From Annulohypoxylon bovei var. microspora (lineage: Eukaryota > Ascomycota > Sordariomycetes > Xylariales > Hypoxylaceae), in the NCBI GenBank assembly GCA_022836615.1, contig MU405238.1, positions 248,001-312,000 of the forward strand: a stretch of 64,000 nucleotides of DNA, given 5' to 3'. Below are positions 10,201 through 23,051 of this stretch, piece by piece. The first letter of the stretch is position 1, and each line of letters opens with the position of its first letter. The notes under the pieces are model-generated. The model searched no databases, was not told where the DNA came from, and saw only the letters and a program-made list of their open reading frames with translations. The translations under genes and the position numbers were made by a program.

Positions 10201-13200
10201 AATATTTCTTTATTTTTTCTAAAAGCCTTTCTCATAAGGAGAAGAAAGGCGGAATATCGTACAGCGCTGTGCCGCAGTATGTATTGTGCGCCATGGCAGA
10301 GCACCTGACGTGCGACAGAACTCTGCCCAGTAGGTAAGTACTTGCTCAGACTGACCATGTCTTGGAAGCATTGGTTTCGATCTTTCTATTAGCCGAAGAT
10401 TAGTATGAGCATATAGAAATGCTCATGACACACCGGTGAGCCAAAGTCTGTTGGAATGAAAGACCTCGGTTTGATGCGTATGAGCATAAGACGGTCATGA
10501 ATCATGAACCGTTGCAGACCGCCATAAGGCTAAGCTATCAATCTATAAGTTTATGCGTACGGGAAATATTTCTCAAGATGTCTACCTATATATTCCAACC
10601 GGGGGGAATTATCGAAAAAATCTACTAGCATGTCCTCCAATCAACATCTGGGGATACCGAAGGATCGAGTTTCGTGATACAGATGGAGCTTCGAAGAGTC
10701 AGATGACTAGCAGCCAACTACCGTACTTACTGCGATATTACCACAAGTCGTGTAACTGGCATAAGTTCTATGACGCGGCATATTTACTGATATCGTGCGG
10801 GTACCTACGTCGATGTTGCGCTGCCGTCAATCCACGATGTCGTAACGGTGTACCGCATTTTAACGAGAGCAATAAAGGTCACATGTTCTCGGCCAGCCAG
10901 GAGGTAACTGCCGCAGGTTAGTAGGTAAATAGGCCAACCAGGCGGAGGTTTGCCCATCCATGCAGTGCATCTCAGGTGCGCCGGAGAATTGATTTAAAAA
11001 ACGGCTACGACGGGGGTCCTCCTCATCTGGTCTCTCCAGATCCGACCGTTACAAAAGTCGGTTAGGCTGCCTATGTAATTACTACGCCACGGGTCCAACG
11101 GCTCGAGGTGCCACTCTCAGTTCGGTGGCTATAGGTCCCAGAGCTCTCTCCTCTTCCAGGCAGGTCGCCATCTTGGTGCCGAGGCCTGCTGTGTATTATA
11201 CGGGGTGTTTCGCTGGCCTTCTATAGGCTACTACTTGTCAAGTTAACGCAGAGCTTTATTCTGTGACCGTAACATACCCAGGTACCTAGGTCCTAGATAC
11301 CAGCGGTAACATGCGTAGGTGCTAGATAGAAGAAAAGCCTCAACCGGGGAAGGTGATAGGAACGCTCAGCGGAACTTGATAATCTAGGTCTAGCCCAACG
11401 TTCCTAGCTCGGCGCTAGAAACTACGTACGTATCATTGTGGTGGTAGAGAAGAAGGTTGGATTCTACTCTTGTACGGCCTCCGGGAGATTAGGTTCCAGA
11501 GTAGATCGATAGTACCAGTACATACAGAGAGTAAGCAGTACGGTGAGAGACGGAAGAGCAGCAAGCTCGCGATTGCAACAGCGGCTTATTGCTTGGCGGC
11601 TGCTGTGGACTCGTGAAGTCAATTCGACTTTTATTTTGTTGGGAACTTAGGTAGTTAGGAAGTAGGATAGCGAGTGGCACACGTAGTAGCTCGCGGCTTA
11701 AAAACGGAGATGAGTTGGATATACTTGGATGAAGAAGGCTAAGTTGATTTCTCTATTGCCAAGACCATGACCAAATCTTCGACCTTGAACCTGAGGATGA
11801 CTCGTAGCAATGACACGGGCTAAGTTAGGTAACGATGATTAATAACTATCGCCAGACTCAGAAATACCTGTGCCAAAGCAATGACTAGATCAATATGTTC
11901 CTATCTTGGATAAAGAACTCGAATAATTTTCGAGTCCTTTGGCGTTTTCATGACCGAGAGTGGCTCCTGGAAAGGCTACAAGAACCGATCGTTTTGAGCA
12001 AATAATTGTGTAGTTCCTTCGAATACTGAGCACGCGATGTAACGACGGCTCGCGGAAGTTGTACCCTTGCTCTCGATGGGATCAACTCAGCGGGACCCCT
12101 GACTTCCCTGTCTTGCAACCCTCTTAGTGCAGTACCGTGCACCCATGGCATGCGGGGGTATAAGAGAAGCGTCTTATTACTATATTTCAATAGGTTTAAA
12201 GTGAATGGTAGTTAGCGTCGGAGATAAGCTTGGAAAGGGGTAAAGCGTGGTTGGCTAGTTTACTTCTCTTCAATAGAGCTTTCTCAACCTTGACTACTCT
12301 GCAAGGTAGCTAGAAGTGAGGAAAACATAGATTTGGAGTGTATAATCAGAAAGAACGAGAGAATCTATAGTGGGGATGTCAAGAGGAATGGGAATGTTCA
12401 TTATTAATCCTCCGAATTTGGGGTATGCTACCTGCATTTTTGACAGCTCTCGAGCCCTTTCGAACTCGTGAGGGGAAAAACGTGGTATCCGGGTGAGGAG
12501 TCCGTATAAGTGGACAGGGGACGGGCGAACTGCATTTTCATCGACAACTTGACTACCTTGGTATGTATTGTACATACATCGTTGATGTCACCTGCCGATT
12601 AGCTCGTTACGACATCTAAATTTCCACATGGGTTATCTAGGTAGCTAAAGACAACGACTAACTATTCATACCTATCACTAATAACTTACGAAGCTATGTC
12701 ATGATTGGCACGACTCAAGGATTCTCATCTCGCTTCTAATATATGGGAATGAGAAACTAATCAAGTTAGCGATCCTACCTAAGTAGGAACCGTTTGACGG
12801 GAATAGATAAACAGGCCGAATGTGTATGTACAATAGGTATGTATCATGTCAAATTGTGACATGGGCGCCGTAGGTCGAGATATTTACCCTGACAAATAGT
12901 CTATTCTGAGTCTCGGAGGCAAATAGATAAAACAAAATCACGAACACGTGAAAAAACTGTTGATATACGTAAATATAGTCAAGTAGCTCTTTGTAGACAC
13001 TAGCCGGGTACCAAAACCTGGCCTCGACAAGTTTTAGATGTACTACCGATCTTCCAAGCTTCCATCCCGTCGTTGCAATGTCTGTCAACTAAGTTGACAG
13101 CGAGATGGGCCATGCTTGGTCGGAACATTTACGAACTCGCTACCCGAAAGCTGTCCATGGAGGTTGAACTTTGCTGTACTCCGCATGCAGTCAATTTATC

Positions 13201-16031
13201 CCCATAGTCCAGATCAAGGAAAAGTTACCATTTCCCATTACCGTTTTGGGACTGATGGTGTGCTCATTCTGCAGCTCCCCCTCCCCTACGCGTCTTTCAA
13301 GATGCAACCCTAGTCATCCGCGCCGACTGCGGGCAGACTTGCATATGTATGTTGCTCTGAAAATAGCTCCCGTTGGTGCTGAAGCGAGATGTCATTTTCC
13401 TACAGCGCTTACCTGGTCCAATCTTGATGCCAAGTCTACAGCAATATACAACATGTTCAATGTCGCGCGCGACTTAGAGGGGCCAAGAGGGCCAAGAGGG
13501 CCAAGCATCGTCGGTGTGATAGGTCATGGAGGCAAATTGCATATTCCGCGTGCTCGCTAGATGCTGTGGTGGTTGTCGAAAGCGTCATCTGCTTATATAT
13601 CTCTAACGTTATTTTTCCTATTATGTTCTTTTTGAATGTGAGCTACGCCCCCGGCTCCCCGGCTAGCTTCGAGGATGGCGATACCGGATTCGGCCAGTGT
13701 GAATATCGGAGAATATTTTCGGAGGCTAGGGCCGAGCAAAGATCCTCGGAGGTTCCTGGGTCTGTGAAAACGTGTCGATACTCTACGTACAGTAGTATAC
13801 ATAGAGACCTACTATCTAAAGACCGAGGTAATGTACAGTAGGATGGCTGGGGTAGCTAGGCAGAGAACATGGATCATGGCTCCGCGTGGATGAACATATG
13901 ACAGGGTTTGTTAGACAGGGGTGAGCTCTGAAGAACTCCACGTTTCAACGGTTATCTGTAACTTTCAGAAGCGAGTCGTTCAATAGTGGCCGCGGATCCA
14001 AATGCAACACCTTGGGCACATCATAATCGACGACAGCTACCTCTACTATGTACTAATGTGGAGATTTTAATACATACTGTATCTCGTTTCCTTGAGAGTG
14101 ATTAATTATACGAGGACATCTGGTTGAGATGTGGGAATGCCCGAAGTTTCGAGGCAGCCTGATTGGTAAACCGAGTTGAATTACCGCCATAATATTGAAT
14201 TGGCTTGGCCTCGCCTCAAAATGGAGTACTTTTGAATGTAGAAGGGTAAATTAGCTTCCTAATATATTTACTTATGTAAATACCTAGGTAGGTAGGTATC
14301 CCGTAATTGGGGAGCGAATTGAAGTGATCTTCAAAGTATATTATCATCGTAAGTTATATCTTGGCTCTCTAAGAGATACTTGTACAGGTAATTGTTTTCT
14401 TTACTATAAACCTACTTATTTAATCATTCGAATGCCGAAGCCTACATACTTGAAATTTGTTTCACTCGGGAGAGCCCGCTATTTTCGAACCTGGGAATAT
14501 GAAACCAAGGACACTAAGCATCATGACATAGGCGTAGTTAGAAAAGCCGGACGATCTCCAGCGCCTTGGGTAAGGGCTTTCTGGGGAGATGCGAGTTAAA
14601 GAATAACAGAATTGACCGAGTAATAATATGTAAGAGGTAGGTAGTGTCGGGTACAAATCCCGGAACATGGGGTTTAATGCAGTCTGTGTGGCTTAGTTTC
14701 GTTATTAATCCAAGGTTTACATATAAGTGAAATACTATGGTAGATGAGAAACACAAGGAAAAAAGTCAAAGGTGACGACGCGGCTCTTCATAGCTTAAGT
14801 ATTCGTAGGACTATCTAAGGGCCTGTAGGTAATCAACAATAATTGCGGTGTGGCCTAGGGAAAATGTACGAGTGAGTTTATGAATACATGCATTCTTTTA
14901 GGTTACTAGAACAAGGATCAACCGTAGCATGAAGACTAGGTAGATAGACTCTAATGATAATGGCTAAGATATTCAGGTAATTCTAGGTTACTTGGTAACA
15001 TAATATCACATGAAAAAAATGAATAGGCGCAGTAGAAGGTAGGTAACCTTTACAGTGATTTGAGATGTGTACCTATGTGGCTGCCCGGGTTGCTAAGTTG
15101 TCATGATCACCTACCATCAACTATGTACCTAGATATGTATGACAGCTCTCACAGAAGACGTCTTTGTAAAGCTAGACAAAATATGGTCTAGGCCTTTCAG
15201 TGAGGTCTGCAAGGAACTATAGACAGTAAGCAGCTAAATGAAATGTTCGATGGGGGCTGCGGTGTAGAATCCCGAGTCAATAGTGGTGTATTTGCCAAAG
15301 AAACAGCATATAATAGTTGAAACACATCATCATGCTTACAACCAGCCACACATTTTTGTACATAGCTGCGGGAAGACATAACCAAAATTCCAGTAGTTCT
15401 GCAAGAATAATTCGCCAGAGGCTGTAGCAGTCGATGTACTGTACTCGAGCACCTAATAGCCCTAATTGTCCCTGTATCTAGGTATTCGCCGTAGTGGAAG
15501 CATACCGAATACTTTGTAAATCTGGTTCCGCCCCTTGCGGGGGTTGGCTAGCTTGGCTACCTTGTTCTGAGGATATCTCGACCCCCCCTGGGCTATATTA
15601 TGATATGTAACGACGCGAACAAAGCACACCCTGCCTCATAGTAATTCTATTATTGGTTTATAGATCTGATGAAAAATAACTGATCTGTATTGGGTCACCT
15701 ACACGAGGCTGCAGCTAAAGTCCATGCCACTATGCCCTGATTTGATGTCTGCAAACGCGTCCCCAAGAACTGCAATGCACTTGTATCACACCTATATCCT
15801 GAGTTGGCAAGCGGAGACGTCTTAGCCGTGACTCTCCGGCAAGCCCGAAGGCCAACACCTATACCACGGGATATCATAAGGGGAAGCATAACACAGCTAC
15901 TCTTACTAGAAGCAGTTACTCGGAGTTAGAATCGCGATCGATGAAGTAAATTCATGTATTCAATGCCAAGCTCGTAGTAAGTCGAGTCACATTGCAGAAT
16001 TAAGCATAGCATTGCAGTGATGCCTTCATTT
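10201..16031. other. Gene-poor intergenic DNA
   Basis: Only short frames without family motifs are present (for example 10553-10921 plus, 12294-12575 minus, 13566-13841 plus). Codon use and composition do not single any of them out. CCTAGG/AGGT motifs occur at 11279-11292 and 14281-14298. I see no RNA gene. Confidence 0.45.
13479..13505. repeat. 9-bp tandem repeat, three units
   Basis: GGGCCAAGA-type units are repeated three times in a row. It is a simple minisatellite in non-coding DNA. Confidence 0.7.
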
Positions 16032-16694
16032 CTATTTTACTCTAGCAATTAAGTCGGATTCTTGAAGAGTGCTCGTAGTAGTGTTTGTCGTCGTAATACC
16101 AAGAGCCTCCAGGGGCGAATCCATTAGCCCCTTGACGTGCGTAAAGTAGTAGTAAACAAAGGGGACCTCGAGCAGGTTGCGCAAAGGGGGAATATGGGAA
16201 AACCAATGACGCAGAATAGCCTCCATTTGGGTATCTTTCAGAGAAGTGCTTTTGAAAACCCGTATTGCCATACAAACTCAGAAGGATGAACCGGAGGAAA
16301 TACGACTGTCCCTCACTATGCATCAATTTCCCTGGAAAAGAAAACCCAGAACCCCAAAAACAAGTAAACCAATTCCAACGTACGCATATACACACACACC
16401 AACGCCACCTGCCTGCCTGTGAACTGGAGAATTTCCATTTCGATGCAATGTTCCGTGGGATGCGCGTGACAAATATTTCCGAAAATGAACGAAAAGAAGA
16501 CTGGACGGTTGTGTAAATAAAGTGTACTGTCATAATGTGCCAACATCGAAATCTCAAGTATTATTCTAAACCGTCAAGTTTTCGTCCAAGTCGAAAAGGG
16601 GTATGAAAATGTTGCTGGAATACCAGCCTTTCAATAAACTTTTAAGATCGCCAGTGATAATCCTTCCTCGTTAGAGAGGCGACTTCGACCGTTT
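16032..16694. other. 3' flank of the velvet gene; possible small coding piece
   Basis: Minus-strand frames here (16042-16557 and 16032-16271) include a Tyr/Gly-rich tail (GGSWYYDDKHYYEH) that looks somewhat protein-like. No start, splice or family support was found. A short CA dinucleotide run lies at 16388-16398. It is best treated as the 3' UTR and downstream spacer of the velvet gene. Confidence 0.3.
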
Positions 16695-18436
16695 CTAATG
16701 GTCTTGCTGCGATTTATTGACCATGTGGCCGAGATGATGGTCAAAAGAGTCCGCACCGCCAATTGGGTAAGAGCCATTCAAACTCTCAGACGGCATGGTC
16801 GCCGTCAACGGCGTTCCTAAACCGTGCTCGCGCAAACTGCCATGGTCGTAGGCATTCGTCATACCTTGGTATGCTCCTTGATTAGAATAAGGTGAGTGGT
16901 GAGTTTGATGTGTGTTTGAGGTGGGAGGAGCGGTAGTGTACAGATTAGGACCCACTGGCGACGCGGTTCCTGAGGGTGGCGCGCCGTTCAGCGGACCGTG
17001 TGATCGAGGGGAGACATTATGTATTGGCGAAGCCATCGCGGTTTGGGTATGTTGTGGAATTGGGGCGAGATTTAGAGGCGGATTGTTTCCGGTGTTAGAA
17101 CCTGCTGCGAAGATAAAGGGGTGAGAAGAGTTCTGCGCATTTGGGTTCCCGAATTGGATCGGTGAGTGATTTATCGGAGATTGTCGATCAAAGCCGTGGG
17201 GACCTTGACCGAGTGACGAGAAGTGAGTTTCTATACGACCGGTCGGAGGAGGCATCGATACTGTCGTAGCTGAGCTTGGTGGTCCCGTAGTCACTGATCC
17301 CATAGATAGTTGCTGGGACGTATATGCTTGACCTGCGGGAGCACCATATGGTCCCCAACGCATCTCTGCACCCCCTTCCTGCGTGGGCGTTCCGGGGTTT
17401 ATCGTAGAATATTCGGTTCGGTGTCTCTTTGCCACGGGTTCGTCTCCATAATCGTGATAGGAGCGCTCGTCAATAGGCTGCATGCCACCGTTCTGTGAAG
17501 CCCCGCCCTGCCTGTGCCCTGTCTGCTTGTCTATGTCTGCCATGCGCAAATTCTTCTTCTTGTTGGCGATTTGCCGCGAATCTTTGCGTAATCGAAGACG
17601 AACTCCCTGATCGCTAAACGAACGAGTCAAAAACGTCGATTCTGCCATACCGGGAAAGGCTCTCCCAGCATGAACTTTAAAGGGTTCGCTCGTCACCGAA
17701 CAAATTGTGACCCAAAATTCACCCTCGTCGAGATTATCCATCGTCATCTGTAGTAGATCAAAACGAATTACGTATTCTCCTTCACTCTTGATTGTAAGAT
17801 CACCGAACACAAAAAAGGCACCCTCCTTATTAGTTGGATCCTTCAGTCGATGTAACGATGACACTGTCGTTCCCGCCATCATGTTTGCTGGTGGCGTAGA
17901 CTGGCCATTCGGGCCCGGAGGATGTGCATACTCTAGATACGCCACGGCTATAAGATACGGACCTAGATAATGTTTAGTGATCAAGCCAGGCGTCCTCACA
18001 AGGGTGTACTCACTTTGACGGTATACGCCATCGGGATCTTCGTCGCTCGGGACGTGTAGTTGGAGGATCGGGGGAGGGTCGACGGGTTTGCGATCTTCTC
18101 AGGTAAGTATTTTGCCAAGGGTATCAAAGGGGAAAAGCTCTTTACCCTTGTCTTTACCATTGGCGGCTTTAGCCATGGTAGGTTGTTGTAAAACTTCTAA
18201 ACGATAAGACTCAGGACTATAGGAATTTGATAAGCAGCTTTCTCATAAATGTTTGGGATCCATGCGCGGCCATTCACTTACCGTTGAGGTTGAGGACCAC
18301 TCTGTTGTGGATGTGGCTGATGGTGAACTTGAGGAGGCCCAGATAGGGGAGGCATTGCTGGGCTCATTGCTGGCATATAGCCACCTGGAGGTCCATGACC
18401 GACCCAATGGCCGCTCTGATGAGTATGATATGCCAT
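16695..18436 (-). CDS. Velvet-domain developmental regulator (VosA/VelC/VelB group)
   Basis: Four exons are proposed: 18436-18282, 18216-18146, 18097-18014 and 17962-16695, giving 525 residues with consistent phases. The introns are 65, 48 and 51 nt. The third (GTGAGT, CACTAAAC, CTAG) lies inside an open frame and is easy to miss. Splicing it restores VYRQSPYLIAVAYLEYA, the expected velvet strand. The N-terminus is Pro/Gln/His-rich (about 1-51). The velvet domain spans about 52-233: YRLEVLQQP, DRKPVDPPPILQL, TTVSSLHRLKDPTNKEGAFF, FPGMAESTFLTRSFSDQGVR, LRLRKDSR. A KKK cluster at 238-240 may be a nuclear signal. The remaining 280 residues are Ser/Pro/Gly/Asn-rich, as in trans-acting tails. Velvet proteins bind DNA as homo- or heterodimers and control sporulation, light response and secondary metabolism. 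The velvet block is closest in my reading to VosA, the N-terminus to VelB/VelC; I do not assign a name. Confidence 0.9.
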
Positions 18437-21400
18437 CTCTTATGACAGTGATTAGACTCCCCAAATAGACTTGAAGCCGTCATGCGGTACTTTATGCGAG
18501 AGCCGCAAAATGCTATATATGGCAGTAGATTACTTGTCCCGGATCGTAAAATCGAACGAAACCTTCTGTTTACTTAGTTAGAAAGGTACCTAGGGTATTC
18601 CAGAAAGTACTTAAACAGAACAGTGTAGAGTAGTAGAGAATTTGACTTCCAACGTCAATGCCTCTAAGGGATAATGGCGATGGAATAGGGTATCTTAAGC
18701 CTCCCCAAAGAAGTCTTACTAGTGGAAGAAAAACAACAGATGATGGTAGAAGGAGGGGATAATAAAAAGGGAGGGTACTGACAGCTGCGTGTCCCGGATC
18801 GTCCCTCTTCCTGATTCACAACCCACGTCGTCACCCAATAAAGTTTTTAACGAGATATAACCTCTCCTTCGACAAGCCCTCAAGAATACAAATTTTCGAT
18901 GTAATCGTGATATATCTGATTTGGATGTGAAAAGCTGCTGGTCCCGTGTCCAAGACAGCACACCAAGCTAGCTTTTATACAAAGCGTAATCGGTGAAGAA
19001 CAAGCCGAGGAATGTATCTGCGAGAGCGAGGGCGGGAGCACCTCTACAAAACAGTTCGCGGAAAACTGCCGTATTGTCTCTTTCTTTTGCATGTGTATCA
19101 ACTTCCTTCTTCCAAGTTCTCGAGCCTAGTAACTCCTGTTACTCGTAGCCTGTGACACCGACTCCCTGGTAGAATCTACGTCTCTTCCTAGTTGACGGTC
19201 AACAGCCCTCATACAATAGCAATTCTACTGTGGAAGCTTGATTAGTGAACTAGATCTTTTCCGTCTTATAATCCTCGTCTTAAGCCAAACTGAAGTACTG
19301 AAGTCAAAAGGTTGCCTCGACCATCCAAAAACACCACTCTTCCACCTCAACTTCGCAAAGCACGGGTGTAGCGTATCGTTACCCGCAGATAGTTGTACGC
19401 AGGCGCATAACTTGGTGGATGAGCCGAAAATTTGTGCTTCCACAGACGTAGCCTCAACCCCAACGCTCTACTGTCGAGCTCCGCTTCAAGGATGAGGGGC
19501 CGTAGCTGCTACTGATAACTGAAGGAGTTAGAACTTGGCGCAAGGCTCTGGTTCGTCTCGTCCGCGTAGCTAGGTAGGTAATGCAGTGAACGTTATCCGG
19601 TAAGACTCGGCTAGAATCGCTGGGATGGCCGCCTAATAACTAGGGGTCAAGGGAACAACTGGAGTTTGTTGCGAGATCAAATGGAAGAGAGTTGCGGATC
19701 GGGAGGTTATTCAGTTTTGCGATGCTCTACTCGACTTTAAAGATGACGCCGGAAAACCTGGTGGCTCCAGTAACTACTTTCCCGGTGTCTGGCCAGGATG
19801 TTAGTGCCCAAAGCCTCGCGATCTCGCATTCACACAACAATAAATTTCTAGCACCCCTCTCTTGAATCCAAATCCAAGGGCCAGGTATCACTGAAGGCTT
19901 TGGAGTGCGTTCCGAAAAGCTCAGCTTGCTAAGGTGATGTGTACCTAATCCAAAACGGTCGGTCCACGTTGCCCTATCCTGAGAAATGGGGATGGGAAAC
20001 TGTTATCTAGGTTTGCGGGCTTAGAACTCAAGGGACTAGGGTTTTCCTGTCGTTCGGGCCGCCTTTGGATAGAGTCAGGAATCTGCCGTAGTCCAAGGTC
20101 GTCGCCGCCGGTAGGATATCCGTCTGTGGGTATTAGGGCGAATTGAGTTTGTTCGTATATATGATGGTATAGTCCTGAAGCTCTCCGGGTTGTGGAAGAA
20201 GATCCGACCTAGGAAGACGAAGGAGAGAAGACGAGAAATCTATCAAGGTGGGCGAGAGCTTCGTGGGGGTATTTCCGCTTTCCGGGATCTTCCAGCAATA
20301 TCGATAGGCCGGTCGTGCGGAGGGAGTGTAGGCCGTCTTTACCGTAACCAGGATTTCCTAAAGGTTATCGTCAAGGCCAGTGGAAGGTCGATGGTGAAGT
20401 TCGATAGTAAAGACAACACGACGTCCTCGTCGTGATTGTTCGAGAAGGTGATTCTGGAACTAGTCATGTATTTGGGTGGATGGATTTACCATGTGGAGAA
20501 AAATAACTACGGTATACCATATTACCAACGGGAAGGCATAAGCTAGGCAATATGTACCGGTCCAAGTACAAATGGCACAGTAGATATTCGAGGCAGGTCC
20601 AGAGACAAACGATAGTGGTGTGATCTAGCCAATAACTGCAGAAAGCTCCAGAGAAAAAAAATGCCAACATTAAGCACTGTGATGTACGGGGAATGACGAT
20701 GGTGGGCCAAATGTCTGTAGGGATCAACCGGTAGGTACTCGACCCTCGAGGGTAGAGTCTAAGAGGATACCCTTGATGGATGTATACGAAACTCGCCCAT
20801 TTTTGTACAGTGAGTTCATGATTGGCATAGGTAGTGAACAGCCTAGCTCCGCCTTGGCTATTGGTACACCATACCAGAAGAGAGCTATCTCTGCTGACGA
20901 AACCATGCTGAATTGTGTAAAAGTAGACATACTTCCTCCGGCAGGGGTAAGCTGCAGGAGGAATACTTCCCATCGAGGTACAGCAACGAGCCTGCATGGG
21001 GCGTTGTCAACCGTTGTCAATGATCAGAGTAGAGAGCGACAGGGGGGCCGCCGCTTCAAGCTTTTCTATCCGCACAAAGACTTATGTATTGTACAAGGGC
21101 CGCCTGGCTCATCTGTCTGTGCTGTGCATCCGAACGAGCGAGGGACTTGATGCTGGCACTCCCGCACCGCACCAGACTATCGAATGCGGAACCCCAACGC
21201 GACTTCGCGCTTCCCTATCCCCACGTGTGATATATGTAGTTTAATATGATATAACTACATAGTAACTATTCTTAAGGCAAGGTTCTCCTTGAAGAGCCGG
21301 CAAAGGAGAAGTATGAGGAGACTGTGGATATAGAAATATTGTTCGTTCGAGCTCACTCGAGCTTAGGAGATTTTGAGTCGGCAAGAATAAAATAACACAG

Positions 21401-22034
21401 TGTGTAAGCCTACCTAGTAGGTAGGTATTCGGCCAGCTCGAACCCCGGCCTTCAAAAAGGCGATTCCTCCAAATACAAGCAGGTAGGTACTATTAGAGAG
21501 AAGACTGCCGCATACGCGCATACAGCAGTAGGTGATGAGACTAGTAGGCAACTCGGCGAAGAAGAGGTACATACAAAAGACTCCTTCTAGAGCCGAACAG
21601 TCACAGTAAGTGCAGATAGGTATGCGCGAAAGAGCTACGCCCCCTCGCATGCGAAGTGGAGGGACGTGGACGGTGAAGGCGAATGCTCCACTATCTATCA
21701 AAAATGTGTAATCCCCGGGCTATGCCAAGTATGGTACATCAATTGCATCGTCCCTCTTTTAAGTAGCCTTCGAGGAGGGCCGATGCCACCTAGTAATTAA
21801 CGCCGTACAAGTATAGGTACGGCTCCCAAGACCCCATATACTGAAAAGATCTACCACGACAAAGTCTTCCGGGACAACGACTAAGTATGGCCTGCCGGTA
21901 GAAGAACTCGTGTTTAATTAGCCCAACATTTTATTTAAATTCTTTTTTCGATAATCCTAGGTGTCGTTGCCGAAGGTGACATTACTCGCACGGTTGGCTC
22001 ATTACATAGTATTACATGTGGGCAATATTCGGTG

Positions 22035-22090
22035 TTGTATGAAAATGGATATATGAATGTATGGATGATGTATGGATGTATGTATTTTAT
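22035..22090. repeat. ATGTATGG-type degenerate tandem repeat
   Basis: Repeated ATGGAT/ATGTATGG units run through this interval. It is a simple-sequence repeat in non-coding DNA. Confidence 0.6.
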
Positions 22091-23022
22091 GTACTCTGCC
22101 GTCGCATTCGTGCGTGGTTGTGGGAAGATCTGAATTATTCGCCGAATCAGCTCGACACCTGGTCAGCAGGAAGAACTCTCCCGCGTTCAAAGGCCAACGA
22201 AAGAAAGCAGAGGTCATCTAACGGGCCTGCCGCTAAACCAGGCAAGGACTGGATGCCATGCCATACCAGGTCGGGCTGCCTATCTGTTTTCTTATTTTCG
22301 AGATCGGACGGAATCCCCAGCCGGGACTGGCCCGGCCGTGTTTCAGAAGCTTCTACAGCCCATGTCAAGAACGCGCATCGAAAGAAGCCATCAAACGCTA
22401 AAATGCGTAGGGCGATCCGGTCTTCACAGCCTCAAGGTCGACCGCGGCATATCTTCCCTACCTTAATTCTGACATCCATCCCATCCTGCTGCTGTAGCAC
22501 GTCAAAACTTTTTAAGTTGGTTGAAGTCGATGTCGTGCCGTCAGACCCCAAGGAGATTCGACATGGTTCAGGGTTCAATTCTGTACATTAATAATAAAGG
22601 GGTATCGTTCGTGTGGCGAAGTAGTTCGCGTTCCTGAATCCTTGAGACCTGGGTAACTATTTGACAGACCAGGGAGTCGCCGTAAGTGAACGGTGACCGA
22701 GCGCCATCTCTTCCATTTTTCATTGCAGAAATCAGCAAGAGTATGTAGTGGGGACGAATATAGATTGATGCATGCTCTGGCTGATTTTCTGACTGGAGCT
22801 AAAGATTCTTTAAATTTATAGATTTAAGGCATCCAATTGGATAGGTACGGTAAGTAGATAGCTATTTGTCTACATGTACGCCATCCCTGTTCTATTTACT
22901 TACAGGGCTAACTGCCCACCTACCCACCTAGGTAGCCAGGTATTTTTGAAGATGAAGAAAAGGGAATTCCGAATGCGAGATTAAGCACCGCCATGACTTC
23001 GATATGATAGCTTCTCGCATGC

Positions 23023-23051
23023 AAGAAAGAAAGAAAGATATATATATATAT
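23023..23051. repeat. (GAAA)n followed by (TA)n microsatellite
   Basis: Four GAAA-type units are followed directly by seven TA units. Confidence 0.75.

Noticed and set aside
14645..14668. B-box-like GGTACAAATCC with a short flanking stem
   Set aside because: No acceptor, D or anticodon arm can be built around it and the second T of the B box is changed, so it is not called a tRNA.
20464..21150. Frames of 177 aa (minus) and 125 aa (plus)
   Set aside because: They overlap antisense to each other, are Cys/Tyr-rich in a random way and have no domain.
22061..22591. 176-codon frame on the plus strand
   Set aside because: Composition is irregular, no domain is visible, and an antisense frame of similar quality overlaps it.
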